64,000 bases of DNA from Dipetalonema caudispina (Eukaryota > Nematoda > Chromadorea > Rhabditida > Onchocercidae), in the NCBI GenBank assembly GCA_013365325.1, contig JABVXV010000021.1:248001-312000 (forward strand). The letters run 5' to 3'. The notes below the pieces were generated by a model, which worked only from the letters and a program-made list of their open reading frames with translations, ran no database searches and was not told the DNA's origin. Made by a program: the position numbers and the translations under genes. This document shows positions 36,341 to 48,004 of the stretch, piece after piece (position 1 is the first letter of the stretch; every line of letters starts with the position of its first letter).

Positions 36341-38417
36341 CTCCAAACTTTAATCCAATGTAGCCAAGACTGTTACACTCAAAAAAAAGACCATATAAAC
36401 AATGCATTGTTTTCATTTAACTGTTTTATTTATTTGTTGAAAGTTTACATATATTACTCATATTAGTATCTCATCTCCTTCAATTTCTTAAATTTTTGAA
36501 ACCATTTTTCACAACGAAAATCTCGGCTATGGTATTGAAGATAATATTAGATGCATTATTTGTATTATCTAAATCAGGAGATATCACTTAGGCACGTTAG
36601 GCTTTTATTTTACTCTCCTCAAGTGTAGATAATATGAAAGTAGACTGATGAAGTATTTTATTTATTTATATATCGGTTGAATCATATCAATAAACGATAT
36701 TACGACTCTGGGATGAAGAACGAAACGTTGTGAAATAAAGAGTAAATTATTTGTGTTCTTCTTACATTATCAGCAACATTTTTAACTTTAATGAAAGTGC
36801 TGACTCATATAACTAGTCAAAGACGGATTTCAGATAATAGATAGTTGACGAATCCGGAAGAGATAAAGTGATATCAGCTTGATAATTGGATGCTAACTGT
36901 AAAATGATCATATAAGTAAGCATGATGAAGAAGAAACCGATAAACCTTCTCAGGCACACATTTAATTAATTTGCGCTACGCTTCGTATTCAGAGGGAAGG
37001 AGTTGAAATGATAAGAACAACTTTTTAATAAAAACAGAATCTGTGCTCCAAAATGTCCAACATGATGAAAAATGAAAGAAAGCAGCACAATTGTTTTTTA
37101 GTTTTGACATTTTCAACGACTTTGAAGGTGATTGGAAATGAACTTTGTTCGCTCGCTATAACCTTCTGGAAACTTCACAAAATCATTCTAGTGGTAGAAT
37201 TGCAATCACCGATCTATATTGCACCTTTAATAATTGAGTATTATTCAATTTTTCATCAATAAAATCCATGCTATCTAGCCTTATCAACTTGATCATGTAA
37301 TCTCTAAAGTAAACTCATCCAAACCAGTCAAAGATTTCAACTAAAATTAATACTCTAGTTTCTTCTGCTATCTACTACAATAACATTTGAAAATAACAGC
37401 AGGTCATTTTCACGAAAATGTCCTCTGCTATTTAACAATAATTTATGTCTGTTCTTTATTTATAATCTCCGATGATGAATTAGTTTTTACGAAATCTGAA
37501 AAAACAAAAAAATTAAGGAAAAGCGGAATGAAATGTAGAAAGCAGATAAAATACACATCAAAATCTCAGTCATATTTTATCAAACCACCTATCGCCTCAT
37601 TTCCTTATTGTTCGAAACGAACCTATCAACAACATCAGTATGACATTGTGCAGTACAACTCCGTAGCCATAGATATTCTTTAGTTGTATGTATCACATAC
37701 TCAGTACCTAGATTAACTGGTTAGGGAAATGAAAGCCACATAATTTTTTATAGCACGAAAAGTAATATTACTCACACTTCTTCAGTTTTCTTTCTAATTT
37801 TTACATCTACAGCTTATATCAATTTGTCAGAGTTTAATATAACATTGCCGGAGAAAACAGTTACGCAAAATTTTATTTGAATTGAGCAAAATATTTAATA
37901 ACAAACATCAATGTCACAACAAATCCTCACTTCAGAACCAATTTACGGTCAACATACAAAAGGGAACTATACATCTTAACGTACATAAAAAATTGATGGA
38001 ATTTCTGGAAGTCTGTGACTTATTTTAACATCGTCCTAACGAGCAAAACGAGATAACCAACTAAGCAAGGTTCATTATTTAATTTCCCGATCTTCGCATA
38101 AATTCCCTAAGGGAAACAAAGAACAAATATGTTTCAACCTTCCCGACAGAACCGTTCCTTACTTATGCATTTTACAGGGATTTCACATACAAATGTGCCT
38201 TTTGCTCGTGGATAATAATAGATCAATTTAAACAACGGAATTTAAAATATCAAACAAAAGAATAAAAATACAGCAGAGACTAATCGATGAAACAACCTCT
38301 ATCCAGAAAACAAAGAGCCATAGCTTGAGAAAGTATAATTGCCAGATGTGAATTAACCATATCTCCTCGCCCACCGAATTGTAGTAAAATTAATAAATGA
38401 CAAATAACTTTGCAAGA

Positions 38418-38926
38418 CTAGGTAGTAGTGAAAGAAGATATGATGCTTAGGCACATATAATTGTTATCAAATTCTGAAGAAACAGGAAGTGAACGATAGT
38501 GATTTTGTCTGTGAGCTTCATCAATTGAATTAGTTTTGAACTTTTCGAATGAAACAAGATATGGGCATAAGGCATTTAACATAATACATACACATACACA
38601 AAGGACAAACAGCAGTGTGACCGTATGAAAAGAAGCAATCTCGGAGACAATATTTGATGAAGACCACCAAGTAGCAAGAGCTTGATGCAAATCCATATCA
38701 TAATCCACTGAAACAACAAAACGATGAAAAATTTGCAACACCATTTGTTTAGACTAATATCATGAAATTGATGGATGACATATAGTTACCACTATAGTTT
38801 GATCCTTTTGTTTGTTTAAGTGTAGAAGACAAAATGAAAACATAGAAGTTAATTCCACTGTCTTGAAAGTAGAAATATCCTAAAAAAATACTGCTATTGG
38901 AAATCTTTCTTGCATCAAAGTGGAAG
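38418..38926 (-). CDS. Single-span membrane protein, last two exons
   Basis: Minus-strand exons of about 38926-38790 and 38707-38418 join in phase (NYS|V|DYD) across a GTAACT donor and TTTCAG acceptor. The first reads SFHFDARKISNSSIFLGYFY and KQTKGSNYS, with NxS/T sites. The second has one strong membrane segment (TVTLLFVLCVCVCIMLNAL) followed by a short cytosolic-type tail ending SSFTTT and a stop. This suggests a type I membrane protein. The 5' edge is unclear: the natural upstream reading (CQNADNAPFVPT) is in a different frame, so either a splice site was missed or the gene is frameshifted. No family recognised. Confidence 0.5.
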
Positions 38927-39183
38927 CTCAAGTTGGAACAAATGGAGCATTATCAGCATTTTGACAACGGATAATGCGACTTCTGTACATCAAATCAATT
39001 TACGGTTGTAGAAGTATTACGACACTCATTTAAACACACACATTAGAGCGGACAAAAATTATGGAGCTAACTACACACATCATTGGATCCAAAATAGTCA
39101 CTCACTCGCAGCATATCATGGGACACCAGTCAAGCGATAACAAGCAAAAGCTTTATATATAATTAAAGTAGATAATCTTCGTC

Positions 39184-39207
39184 AAAAAAAAAAAAAAAAA
39201 AAAAAAA
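39184..39207 (+). repeat. Poly-A tract (24 nt)
   Basis: Uninterrupted adenines, just downstream (minus-strand sense) of the probable exon ending near 39222. Confidence 0.85.
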
Positions 39208-39221
39208 TACAATAACATTCA

Positions 39222-39602
39222 TCTAAAGAAAATTTTTAAAAGGAGAAGGCCTGAGTCAATATGAAAAATCCAACGTTGATGAAATGAAGCACTTTTCATA
39301 ACACAACAACGGTCAGTACGAAAATCTAAGGTGAAAAGGACATCACGATGAGTGTCTCTATCAACTAATTTCCTCAAGGCTGCTCTCCAAGGGAAAACTT
39401 TGAAATCACATTTTATTTTTGCAAAATTTAACGCGACGCATCATACCATGTTTGCTATCACAGGCTTAGTCGTAGACAAAATGTAACATTTCATCCCATT
39501 ACCACAAACTCGACTTCTTTTGCTTATATAAAATCAAATGATTAGCAAACTTAACAGAATCATATTGATCTCTGAAGTCAGCTCCAAAAACAATGTGATC
39601 CA
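39222..39602 (-). CDS. Probable upstream exons of the same membrane protein gene
   Basis: Exon 39602-39551 sits between an ACTTCTAG acceptor and GTTTGC donor and reads DHIVFGADFRDQYDSV. The next open stretch (about 39440 down to 39222) reads FPWRAALRKLVDRDTHRDV, then LFTLDFRTDRCCVMKSASF and HQRWIFHIDSG. The codon use is clearly protein-like. Exact joins to each other and to 38926 could not be fixed; an acceptor inside CCCTTGGAG would keep phase. The product is unknown, presumably part of an extracellular region. Confidence 0.4.
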
Positions 39603-40309
39603 CTAGAAGTTTTTACTAAAAACAAAATGCGGTAAAATATATGGAATTAATGGAAGCATGGCTAACAAACGAAGGAAATGTAAAGCGAAATGATCGTAAA
39701 GATGCGATTACAAAACACAAAAGTAATATAAAAGAATGACTGATGAAATTCATAAATGCCTATGAAACTGTATAGGACCTGACGCAAGTAAGCAAAAAGA
39801 AAACAAAGCGAAAAGTAAATTCCATTGAATCACATTAGTGAAATCAAATGGCTCTTCGAGAAAGTTGCAAATTTACGAAATTTTTAAATTCCTGATCCAA
39901 CACAAATGAAATGAATTACCTTGAAACAGTGATAAGTGAACATACCAAACGAACAGTTCTAAATGTGCTACCCGACAGTGGTAAATCGGCAATCTTCTCA
40001 GACTAGCTGCACAGCATCGAAAACATTATTTTCTTTAATTTTTGAACCTGTTTCACATCTCGTTCAACTACATTCATAACGTGACTGCAACGAATTTCGT
40101 AACAAACATCCTGGAAAGGCAAGAATGTTTTTGACAGTTATGCTTATGCAGTGAAAATAAAACCATGATCAAATTCTCATAAATGGAAATTTTGACTGGC
40201 TTAATTAATGCATTACAACCAAGAACAAAGAAACTTCAAAAACAAATCTACAGCGCACCTGCAAATAATTCAGAAGTGTGTAATTACATTAAGAAAACGT
40301 GCCACGGAA

Positions 40310-42121
40310 CTACTCATCAGAGGACTTATCTTCTTTAGCCTGCACAATCTCATTCTCCGTCTCATCCGTATGATGAACTTCCACAGAAGCGATAGTTTCA
40401 ACTACATGTGGTTGTGGTTGTACCAACAATTCTTGCTTAGTGTTGCTGCCACTGCTACTGGTGCTTTCTCCTATTCTTTCGTTCCCAGCTGATGATAGAA
40501 CAGAATTTGAAATATGATGAGTACTGGTCCCGTTCAGTGAACTAACAGGTGTTGTTGAAGAATGCATAATAATCGCTGAATAAGCTGGTGGTGCAAATAC
40601 AGGTTCCTTAATTGCTTCGTTATACGTTGGCAGTGGAGCTGCACAGGCTTCCAAAAGAGCATTATAGCTGAAAATCTGAAGTGAATTTGGCAAAAGTAGA
40701 ATTGTATTTTTTTTTTTATATATTGCGTCTTATTTTAGCAGTTACTATATCTTCGCAGTGATTTCTAACATAATTATCTTGCTTCCCGTAGTCATCTAGT
40801 TCGAAGTACAATATATATCAAGACTTCCCAAACTCATTACAGTAGTAGAACTTCCAAACAAATAATTTTGACAAATTTAACAGTAACTCACAACGGTGAT
40901 TCGGTGAAACGAAAGGAGCTTGGAGACGAATGAACGTGTGATCGCGAATAAGCATTATGTGCAAAAAGCGAAACAGGAAGTCGGAGGGAATGTGACTGAT
41001 AATGGCCACGACGAGAATGCAACGAACCATGGCGAACATTACGATGCCTGCAGATTGTGCGCGCACGCAAGCAACACAAACCACCAAACAAGAGTAAACT
41101 GGTAATAATGATTGTCAGGAAGAGGTAAGAGCTGCCAGATGTCAGTTCAGCAGGTGTCGAAGTCAGCAACCCAGAGAAAGCTGCAATTACTATAAAATCC
41201 GAAGCAAGTAATTACTGTCCTCCCTATTTAGTAACTTCTAGTTAAAATGACTTTTTTGAGTTCTACAGAATCTGTTCATACGTATGTATAAAGATGTCGT
41301 ACATAGTTTCTCTGACAGTAATATGATTTGTTCCATTTTATATCAACATTATTCGAAAATAAATTCAAAGCTCTTATTGACTTGCGCCCTGTTGTGAAAA
41401 AATTAGTAAAAGTATTGAAAAATCTTTAGAAATGTTTTTATGAAGGATTTTCGAGACTACATTAATTTACTTTACCTTTGAGTGATATAAGTTTTTTTTT
41501 TTTTTTTTTTAAGTGAATCAGTCCATTACTCTTCTACAGAAATCATGAATGCAAGCGACAAAATAACCTTTTGGACAGCTACTTACTACTACTTATCAAT
41601 CTGGTGAGAATGAGATATTACGAAAAGAAGACCTACTATATGTTAATATGTTAAAAATGTATAACTACCGATGAGGGTAAAAATAAGTAGAAGAAATGCG
41701 ATACAACACCATTTAACAAGAGTGAACCGATGTTTTAACGCTTGCGTATCATTTCGCGAACAAACCAATGGTGCTGTTCGTCTGCACGATGCCAGATGTC
41801 CACAGTCACAAGTCACCAATGTTCCGAATAAATTTTGTGCAGCATGACCCGATACTGAAATAATACAGCATAATTTGCTCATATAGAATCGGTTGAAATG
41901 CAGTAAACTAAAGAGGTATCGATTCAGTAAATACAAACATCCTGGTGAGGTGATGGACAATTTTCTTTCGTATTTTACAAATAAGTATAAAATCCTTTAA
42001 AACAAGCATATAGGTAAAGCACAGATGAATACAACAGAGCGATAAACATGAACTTACACCCAATAGCAGCACGATGTTCCTGCTCTTCATTTGCCGCACG
42101 CATCAGCCGCGGCAGCCACAT
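40310..42121 (-). CDS. Two-span membrane protein with PPxY-bearing cytosolic tail
   Basis: Four minus-strand exons: 42121-42058, 41854-41669, 41189-40892, 40667-40310; 906 nt, 301 aa, all phases fit. Two hydrophobic segments: about 69-91 (WCCIAFLLLIFTLIVIAAF) and about 105-126 (YLFLTIIITSLLLFGGLCCL). A small Cys-rich N-terminal part precedes them (LVTCDCGHLASC). The tail is His/Arg/Ser-rich near the membrane, then holds PTYNEAI and PPAYSAI, a PPxY motif of the kind bound by WW domains of NEDD4-type ubiquitin ligases, and ends in an acidic stretch (ENEIVQAKEDKSSDE). The start is the first ATG after a TTTGTAG acceptor-like site, suggesting trans-splicing. No named family recognised; a role in regulated trafficking is only inference from the PPxY motif. 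Confidence 0.8.
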
Positions 42122-43708
42122 TCTCTACAAATACAATATGCTCAACAAAACATTTTAACAAACACAGCAAAAAACAATTGCCAACAAGAAAGTATCACAT
42201 CTACTAAAGGTTTGATAAGCGATCGAAGTAACGATAGCAGGAAATAAATAAACTACCAGCTTAAGAAATATTTGGAAATACAAATGTAAAGAAACAATGA
42301 CTGAAAAAGAAAAGCAAAGAATTCCGCTATAAGGAAAATACTGAAATGCATTTAACTACTATGATCAGTAGTTTCCAACTATGGCTAACATATCCTGTGG
42401 AAAGATTTTAGATAGAAACAAACAATAATCTGCGTATAAATTGGTCTAACACATATACATCACAATAACTTATTTGCGAATCCTGTAGCAAACATTAGGT
42501 TATGAAAAGGAAACATAGGTGTAAAAAGGGTTCCAAAAAGGATGGTAAACAAAATGTTGTTAATACGTAAACAAATTGATAGAAAATTTAATGACATCTG
42601 TTGCTTATTCAAAAATTCAACAGCTACAATTAAACTACAGAATTAATCGGGCTGTATTGTTATTGATTTTTGGAAAAAAGATAAAGATATGCAAAAATAT
42701 AGCTTGTAATTACACTTAAATTGAGCGTCAATACAATCACCATCCACCGAGTAACACTTCAAATTCAGAAAATTTATCAATTTTTTAAGAATTCCTCTTC
42801 ACGTTACCATCCGTGAAATTAAAAAGTGGTGGTAGAGTGCGGAAGGGTAATGTGGACGAGCGAAGATGGAAATTCTCGCAAGTGAAACTCGTTGAAGAAT
42901 TGGGGGTCGTGGGTAGGTTAAAGGTAAATAAGTTGGAATTTAAATCATTTTTTTCTAAATAGTACAAATATAAATGATTTACAATATGCTTATAATATAT
43001 TAGATGAGATTTTAAAACATCTATCAACCTAATTAACGATAGAAATCGTATATTATTTGATTGTTACCTGATTAATTCTCATCCTAAATATGTTATCATT
43101 TAAGATTTTCTTCAAATGATAAAATAAATATGAACAATTTGGGAAGCTATTCAGTGTAGCTTATTTAATTGTTGAAATTGTATATTTTATTCCTCGCTTA
43201 CTGCATTTAAAAGTACCATTCAAGTGAGCATTAATTATCAGCTGGATTAAGAGCTATCCAGGATAAAAAAATTTGACCTTAATGCAGTAAAGCTAAAGCT
43301 GAAGCATTAAAAGTGTTACTTATGCAAATTAAGTTAATCTCATTTCTTTATCCATTTTCACTACAACAATTATTTCGGTACGAAAAAAGCATTATTTGTT
43401 ATTTACCCTACCACATAACACAGGAAAATTTCGTTGAATGGCGACTTAAATACTTTTTAGCTAATTATGTTGGACAATGAGACGCAATCAAAGGAAGGAA
43501 AGAGAAGTGTAGGGACAAGTTGGCGATTTTTTACCGATCTCCTTACAATTAATTTATGCTAAATGAAGTCACATTGAGTTAATATAAACTTAATTAATCA
43601 ATAAATTCAGTTAGTTCAGATAAATTAATTAATCAAAACCCAAAGATGCTAATTTCGTGACTGATCTCTTATTACATAAAACGTTTGATAACAACGATCT
43701 GAAACAAT

Positions 43709-43746
43709 TTTATTATATTTTCTTCCATTTATTATATTTTCTTCCA
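43709..43746 (+). repeat. Perfect 19-bp tandem duplication
   Basis: TTTATTATATTTTCTTCCA occurs twice head to tail (43709-43727 and 43728-43746). No gene attached. Confidence 0.85.
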
Positions 43747-46442
43747 GTTAGCATCCTAATTTTTAACGCTTACCGTACTTTTTACTTCTGTCATTTCCGG
43801 AAGATTCTCAGTGTTAAGACGGTGATCAACGTGGCAGTATCTGCACACGATATTACTATTAACCATAAGAACTGTAGGAATAATCGATGAAAATATGCGA
43901 CGACATCCTGCCATGAATATTTAAAATCAGTTAGCTTCTAGTGTAAAATAACTGACTTACATGAATGGATTTATTTGAACTGAATTAAATAAAAAAAGAA
44001 TGTTTTTCCTCCTGGCATTATCAACGTTCTTCGGGTCATCTCGTAATTCACATTTGTGAAAAATGAAGCACTATGAACGATAGTACAATGTAGATGCCAA
44101 ATATACGACTTTATCCGTATTCTATTACTTATCGGCTTCTCTTACTTTTAGCAACAATTGATATAAATGAAATCGTCGTGCCCGATGTCTTTTTTTTTTT
44201 TTTTTTTTTTTTGACTTCTCTGCATCAGTATAAGAGCTTAATATGCGGAATTGTTAAATCTGTTATCACATATCTTTTATTCAAATTAATAAATATTCTT
44301 TTCTGGAAAACATATAACTGCATGAGGGTGCATGTAAATTAATAGAAATGGTCTCGGTGACTGTACACAGATTTATTAAGTTTCCTTAATTATGATTGCT
44401 GAAGTTATCCATATGAGCTGAAATGTTTAAAAAATTGATGACGTTAGTGGATTTATTTGAAGTAGTACTTGAGAAAAATTAATTTAAAAGAAAATGAACT
44501 AGATGAAATGGTCTGACGAGTAAAATCACATATTTTTTTTTACAATCACTGCCATGCAATCACATCACTACAAACTAAACGATCCTGATAATCCTAGTAA
44601 TTCTTGTGTTTGAAATTAATGAGAAAAACAGTGATACGTAGTAGCCAGGTAGTGTTTTTGAGTTCAAAAATTGAAATTTCTAGTTACGCTGCCATTTGCA
44701 TTTCTCTCTTATCCAGATGACATGAAAAACAATTATTCATTGAAGTGTCTCGAATGGTAACTTTGTTTGCAAACAACTAACAGCTCGTCAATGTTATTTT
44801 GCATGAAACATGTTGTAACAGACTTTGAAGGCTAAACGTCGTACTGTTTGAAGGTATGGATCGAATAAAATAGCAATGTTACGATTTATATTATATCCTC
44901 ACAATTCACAAACCCATTTCTACATTTCCTACAAGCTAAAAGTCTATGACCTTAATAGTGTGAGTATTTTCTTTAGGAGTAGGAGATTCACAGTAGTGAC
45001 GATGAATCTTTTACTTGCTTCAACTAATGTAGTAAACAAAAGTTGACATTTTACTTCTCATAAACAGTTGAAATCAGAGCTATCATAAACATCCTTTTAA
45101 GAATGTTCTACAAATTTTGATCATCTTCAAAGCATGTATAGTTTTCTGTATTGAAAATATATTTTTTTTAGTGCGAAATTAGAAAGCAGCCATCAAATAA
45201 ACAATGAGAAATACGTTTTTGTTTTATTCATTTTAATTAGTTCATTTCCTCTAAATAAAATAATAGAAGCATTAAAGAAGCTGGTTTCACTGTTAAAGTT
45301 TATTAAGTCTTATTATTAGAGCTGGAAAACTGACCAATGATAAAGGAGATGATAGTTATTGGCAGTAATGAATGTTGTTGGCTAGATCTAATTTTTATTA
45401 CACAAGCTCTGCATGCAGTATTTTTTACAATGAGAGATGCTTGCATGCTTGCATTGTATCCGTTATTGGATTAACAAAATGATATAATGATCGTGATGAG
45501 AATGTAAGAACACTGATCCATGATAACTACAGATTTCATCTAATGAGTAGTGATTCGTGTCTGTGGATATTCTATATCGGTTTTTTAAGACAAAAAAAGA
45601 AGCAGCATTTCATGAAAACCCATTAAAATTATTGTGGAATATGATACAAAATAATCAAAAAATTACAACAACTTTATCGTTTCGTAAAATGCTCAGTTTT
45701 CTGAATATAAACATTTTGGAAGATTCCTCATGCTTCAATAAAAAAATCAATATTTTTTTTATTTTATCATTGATACATTTTATGCATGGTACAAGGTACA
45801 TATTAAATAACTTTGTACCGATTATATATGAGAATGAATTTGTAAGACATTATTATGTCTTCTTTATATGACATTAAATTTAGAAAGTATTCAAAAAATA
45901 TGATTTTAAGCTACACTACATTCAGTTTCTATAAATTGTGCACATCAACAAGCTAGATCATTTCGTTTTGATATTATTAAATTTTAAAAGAAGTGCGGGA
46001 TTTATAAATTTGTGCAGGATTGAGTTCTGAAGGTAAAAGGCATAATCCATTCTTCAAACTTTTTCTTTTCACATTAGACAACGATGTAAAGATTTGAATA
46101 TGACATTCCATTTGAGACAAAATTGTGATTTTCTTTTCACTTAAAGAAAGGATGCAGTTATTTTATGTACCTTTTTAAGTAGCTTTAATAGAGTAAAATA
46201 TGGCAGCTTATGAAGCTGAAATTTCGACATGAAAATTATGATACATAAGGAACTACTATAAAGCTTTCTTGTAGAAATGAATAATAGACTGAAAATGTTG
46301 AGACTTTGACCTCTTGAAAATGGTCAGAATGTAGGCTGCTCTCGAAATTATGGTCAAACAATGAACAGCAGGATAGGTCCAATTTGTAGAGATCCATCTG
46401 TAATGTGGTTAAAGAGAATGAAGCAGATGACCTTACTAATCA

Positions 46443-46468
46443 CATACACACACACACACACACACACA
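46443..46468 (+). repeat. (CA)n microsatellite
   Basis: About a dozen CA units with minor breaks; complementary in sense to the TG tract near 47280-47330. Confidence 0.85.
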
Positions 46469-46954
46469 TCTACACAAACATATAAACACAATTTGTTATG
46501 CATATGGACAGGTCAACAAACAGGACAGATGAGCAGATGGACTTCTTCTTACCGACCCAAATTGGTTATCATTTCGAATATGTGCTCAGGTGTTATAATG
46601 CAACGCAGTATGTTCAACGATCCCACTTTTATTTCTTTTTTTTCGCTAAGCATTTTGGAAGCCATAAGAAATTTCTGCATAAGATGGAATTACGACAGCA
46701 TTCCATATTATTATATATTTTAGTCGTGTGAATTAAATTCTCAATTTGATGATACAGTATCACAAGCGTAGAATGCACTGGATAGAATGATCGCATGGTT
46801 CTGATTGGTGATACGTTTGGTTCTCGATCATGCAACATCAACTATCATTGCTGTTAGATTTCACTCCATCATTGATTGGGGGTAAAAGAATTTCCTGGAT
46901 GGCATCATCTGTAGCTATCAGCATTAGCTTACTAATAATTATTTGAGCTTTTCA

Positions 46955-47210
46955 GGAAACCTTAGTTACAAAATATTCAACGGAATCAACACTTATTTGC
47001 AACCGGTTTTCTGATGATGAATTTTCCTCAAGGTAGTCAGTCTGCTAAAAGTGAATGATGTTTTAACGTGTAAGATTATTTGTGATAATGTCGAGCAGGT
47101 CACTTACAAATCTCTCGAAGCCTCACAGTAAACCGTACTCGTTGTTAGTTGAGGTACACCGATCATCTCCATTAAAAACAACTCATCGAAGTCAAAGTGA
47201 TACAATACAG
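46955..47210 (+). other. Possible two-exon coding relic or small gene
   Basis: After a TTTTCAG acceptor, 46955-47032 reads ETLVTKYSTESTLICNRFSD to a GTAGTC donor in phase 2. A second stretch, 47099-47210, continues in phase (RSLTNLSKPHSKPYSLLVE...SDTIQ) to a GTAAAG donor. The first piece vaguely resembles an Ig B-strand, but the second does not look like Ig. No start, stop or flanking exon could be tied to them. Confidence 0.2.
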
Positions 47211-47279
47211 GTAAAGAATTGAAATAAGAGAAACCGGAAATACAATATGGCTTTTGACTGTGTCTCTTGTATGTATGCA

Positions 47280-47330
47280 GTGTGTGTGTGTGTGTGTGTA
47301 TGTGTGTATGTGTATGTGTATGTGTATTTG
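47280..47330 (+). repeat. (TG)n / (TATG)n microsatellite
   Basis: TG repeats passing into TATGTG units. Confidence 0.85.
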
Positions 47331-48004
47331 TCTGTCGTAGGTCCCTATACATGCCGTACTAAATGTATTAAAAGCAGTGGTAATTTTGCGACAGTCACAG
47401 TCTGGAGAATAATCGTTTGGTATGGCAGCGAGGATAGTGACAGTTGGACGGAAACAGAGTGGAGTTGACAAAGTTTGATATCTCGCTGATAATTAGTATT
47501 TAATTTTATCTGCAACTGTTGTAATGAGGAACGGACATCAATCTACACAGAAACAACAGACGTGCTGATAGCCAATCGGTATAATGCTGAGATTATTTAT
47601 TCCACTTACAGCCATGTCCTTGTAACTAATCTAAATGATCTCTAATTCTCTTACTGTCAACAATCTTCTGACTCATTCATTGTGCTGAAAAGGACGAGAG
47701 TGATGATTCATTGCCATTTTCTTTCATTCATTACATACCATACTGTCTACTTTCGTTGTCGATTTACAAGCAAATATTAGCTAGCTATCAGTTGGATACA
47801 ATGAAGCCAAATCATTTTACAGTGAGAGTGATGGAAGTTCAGTGCAACCGTCCAAAACTTTCTCATTTTGGATCAGGCAGACATGAAGTATATCCGAGAT
47901 CAACATATGCTATATCTACTACTTTTTCCACAAAGAAGCACTATCATGTTTCATCCGGTTATTCACTGCCAACACTTTATTGTCGTACTTTGTTTTGGCA
48001 ATTT

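Larger units (their letters stand above)
31861..38417. other. Long gene-poor stretch
   Basis: About 6.5 kb. At 32150-32400 a membrane-like stretch (KQWLQELAGLVVTGLIALACYIV) follows a TTTTTGCAG acceptor, but frames do not join, so it is at best a relic. A hairpin lies at 34980-35013, an A-rich low-complexity block at about 35788-36000, and a CT-rich block at 36301-36340. Otherwise I see only short random frames. Confidence 0.55.
42122..48004. other. Long gene-poor stretch with microsatellites
   Basis: Nearly 6 kb. Holds a 19-bp tandem duplication (43709-43746), a poly-T run near 44190-44212, a (CA)n tract (about 46443-46468), a (TG)n tract (about 47280-47330) and weak exon candidates at 46955-47032 and 47099-47210. 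A 104-codon AT-rich frame at 45557-45871 has no other support. The frame of the receptor kinase's first exon stays open back to 47711. Confidence 0.5.

Noticed and set aside
45557..45871. 104-codon plus-strand open frame
   Set aside because: Composition is dominated by Phe/Ile/Asn/Lys as expected from AT-rich noise; no signal, domain or splice partner.
46361..46723. 120-codon open frame
   Set aside because: Its length is due to the CA microsatellite reading as Thr-His repeats.
47338..47467. Plus-strand stretch resembling an Ig F-strand (GPYTCRTKC)
   Set aside because: Follows directly from the TG microsatellite frame; overlapping frames are also open and no Ig B-strand partner joins it.
47104..47471. 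82- and 99-codon minus-strand frames
   Set aside because: Both are extended by the TG microsatellite and lack other support.
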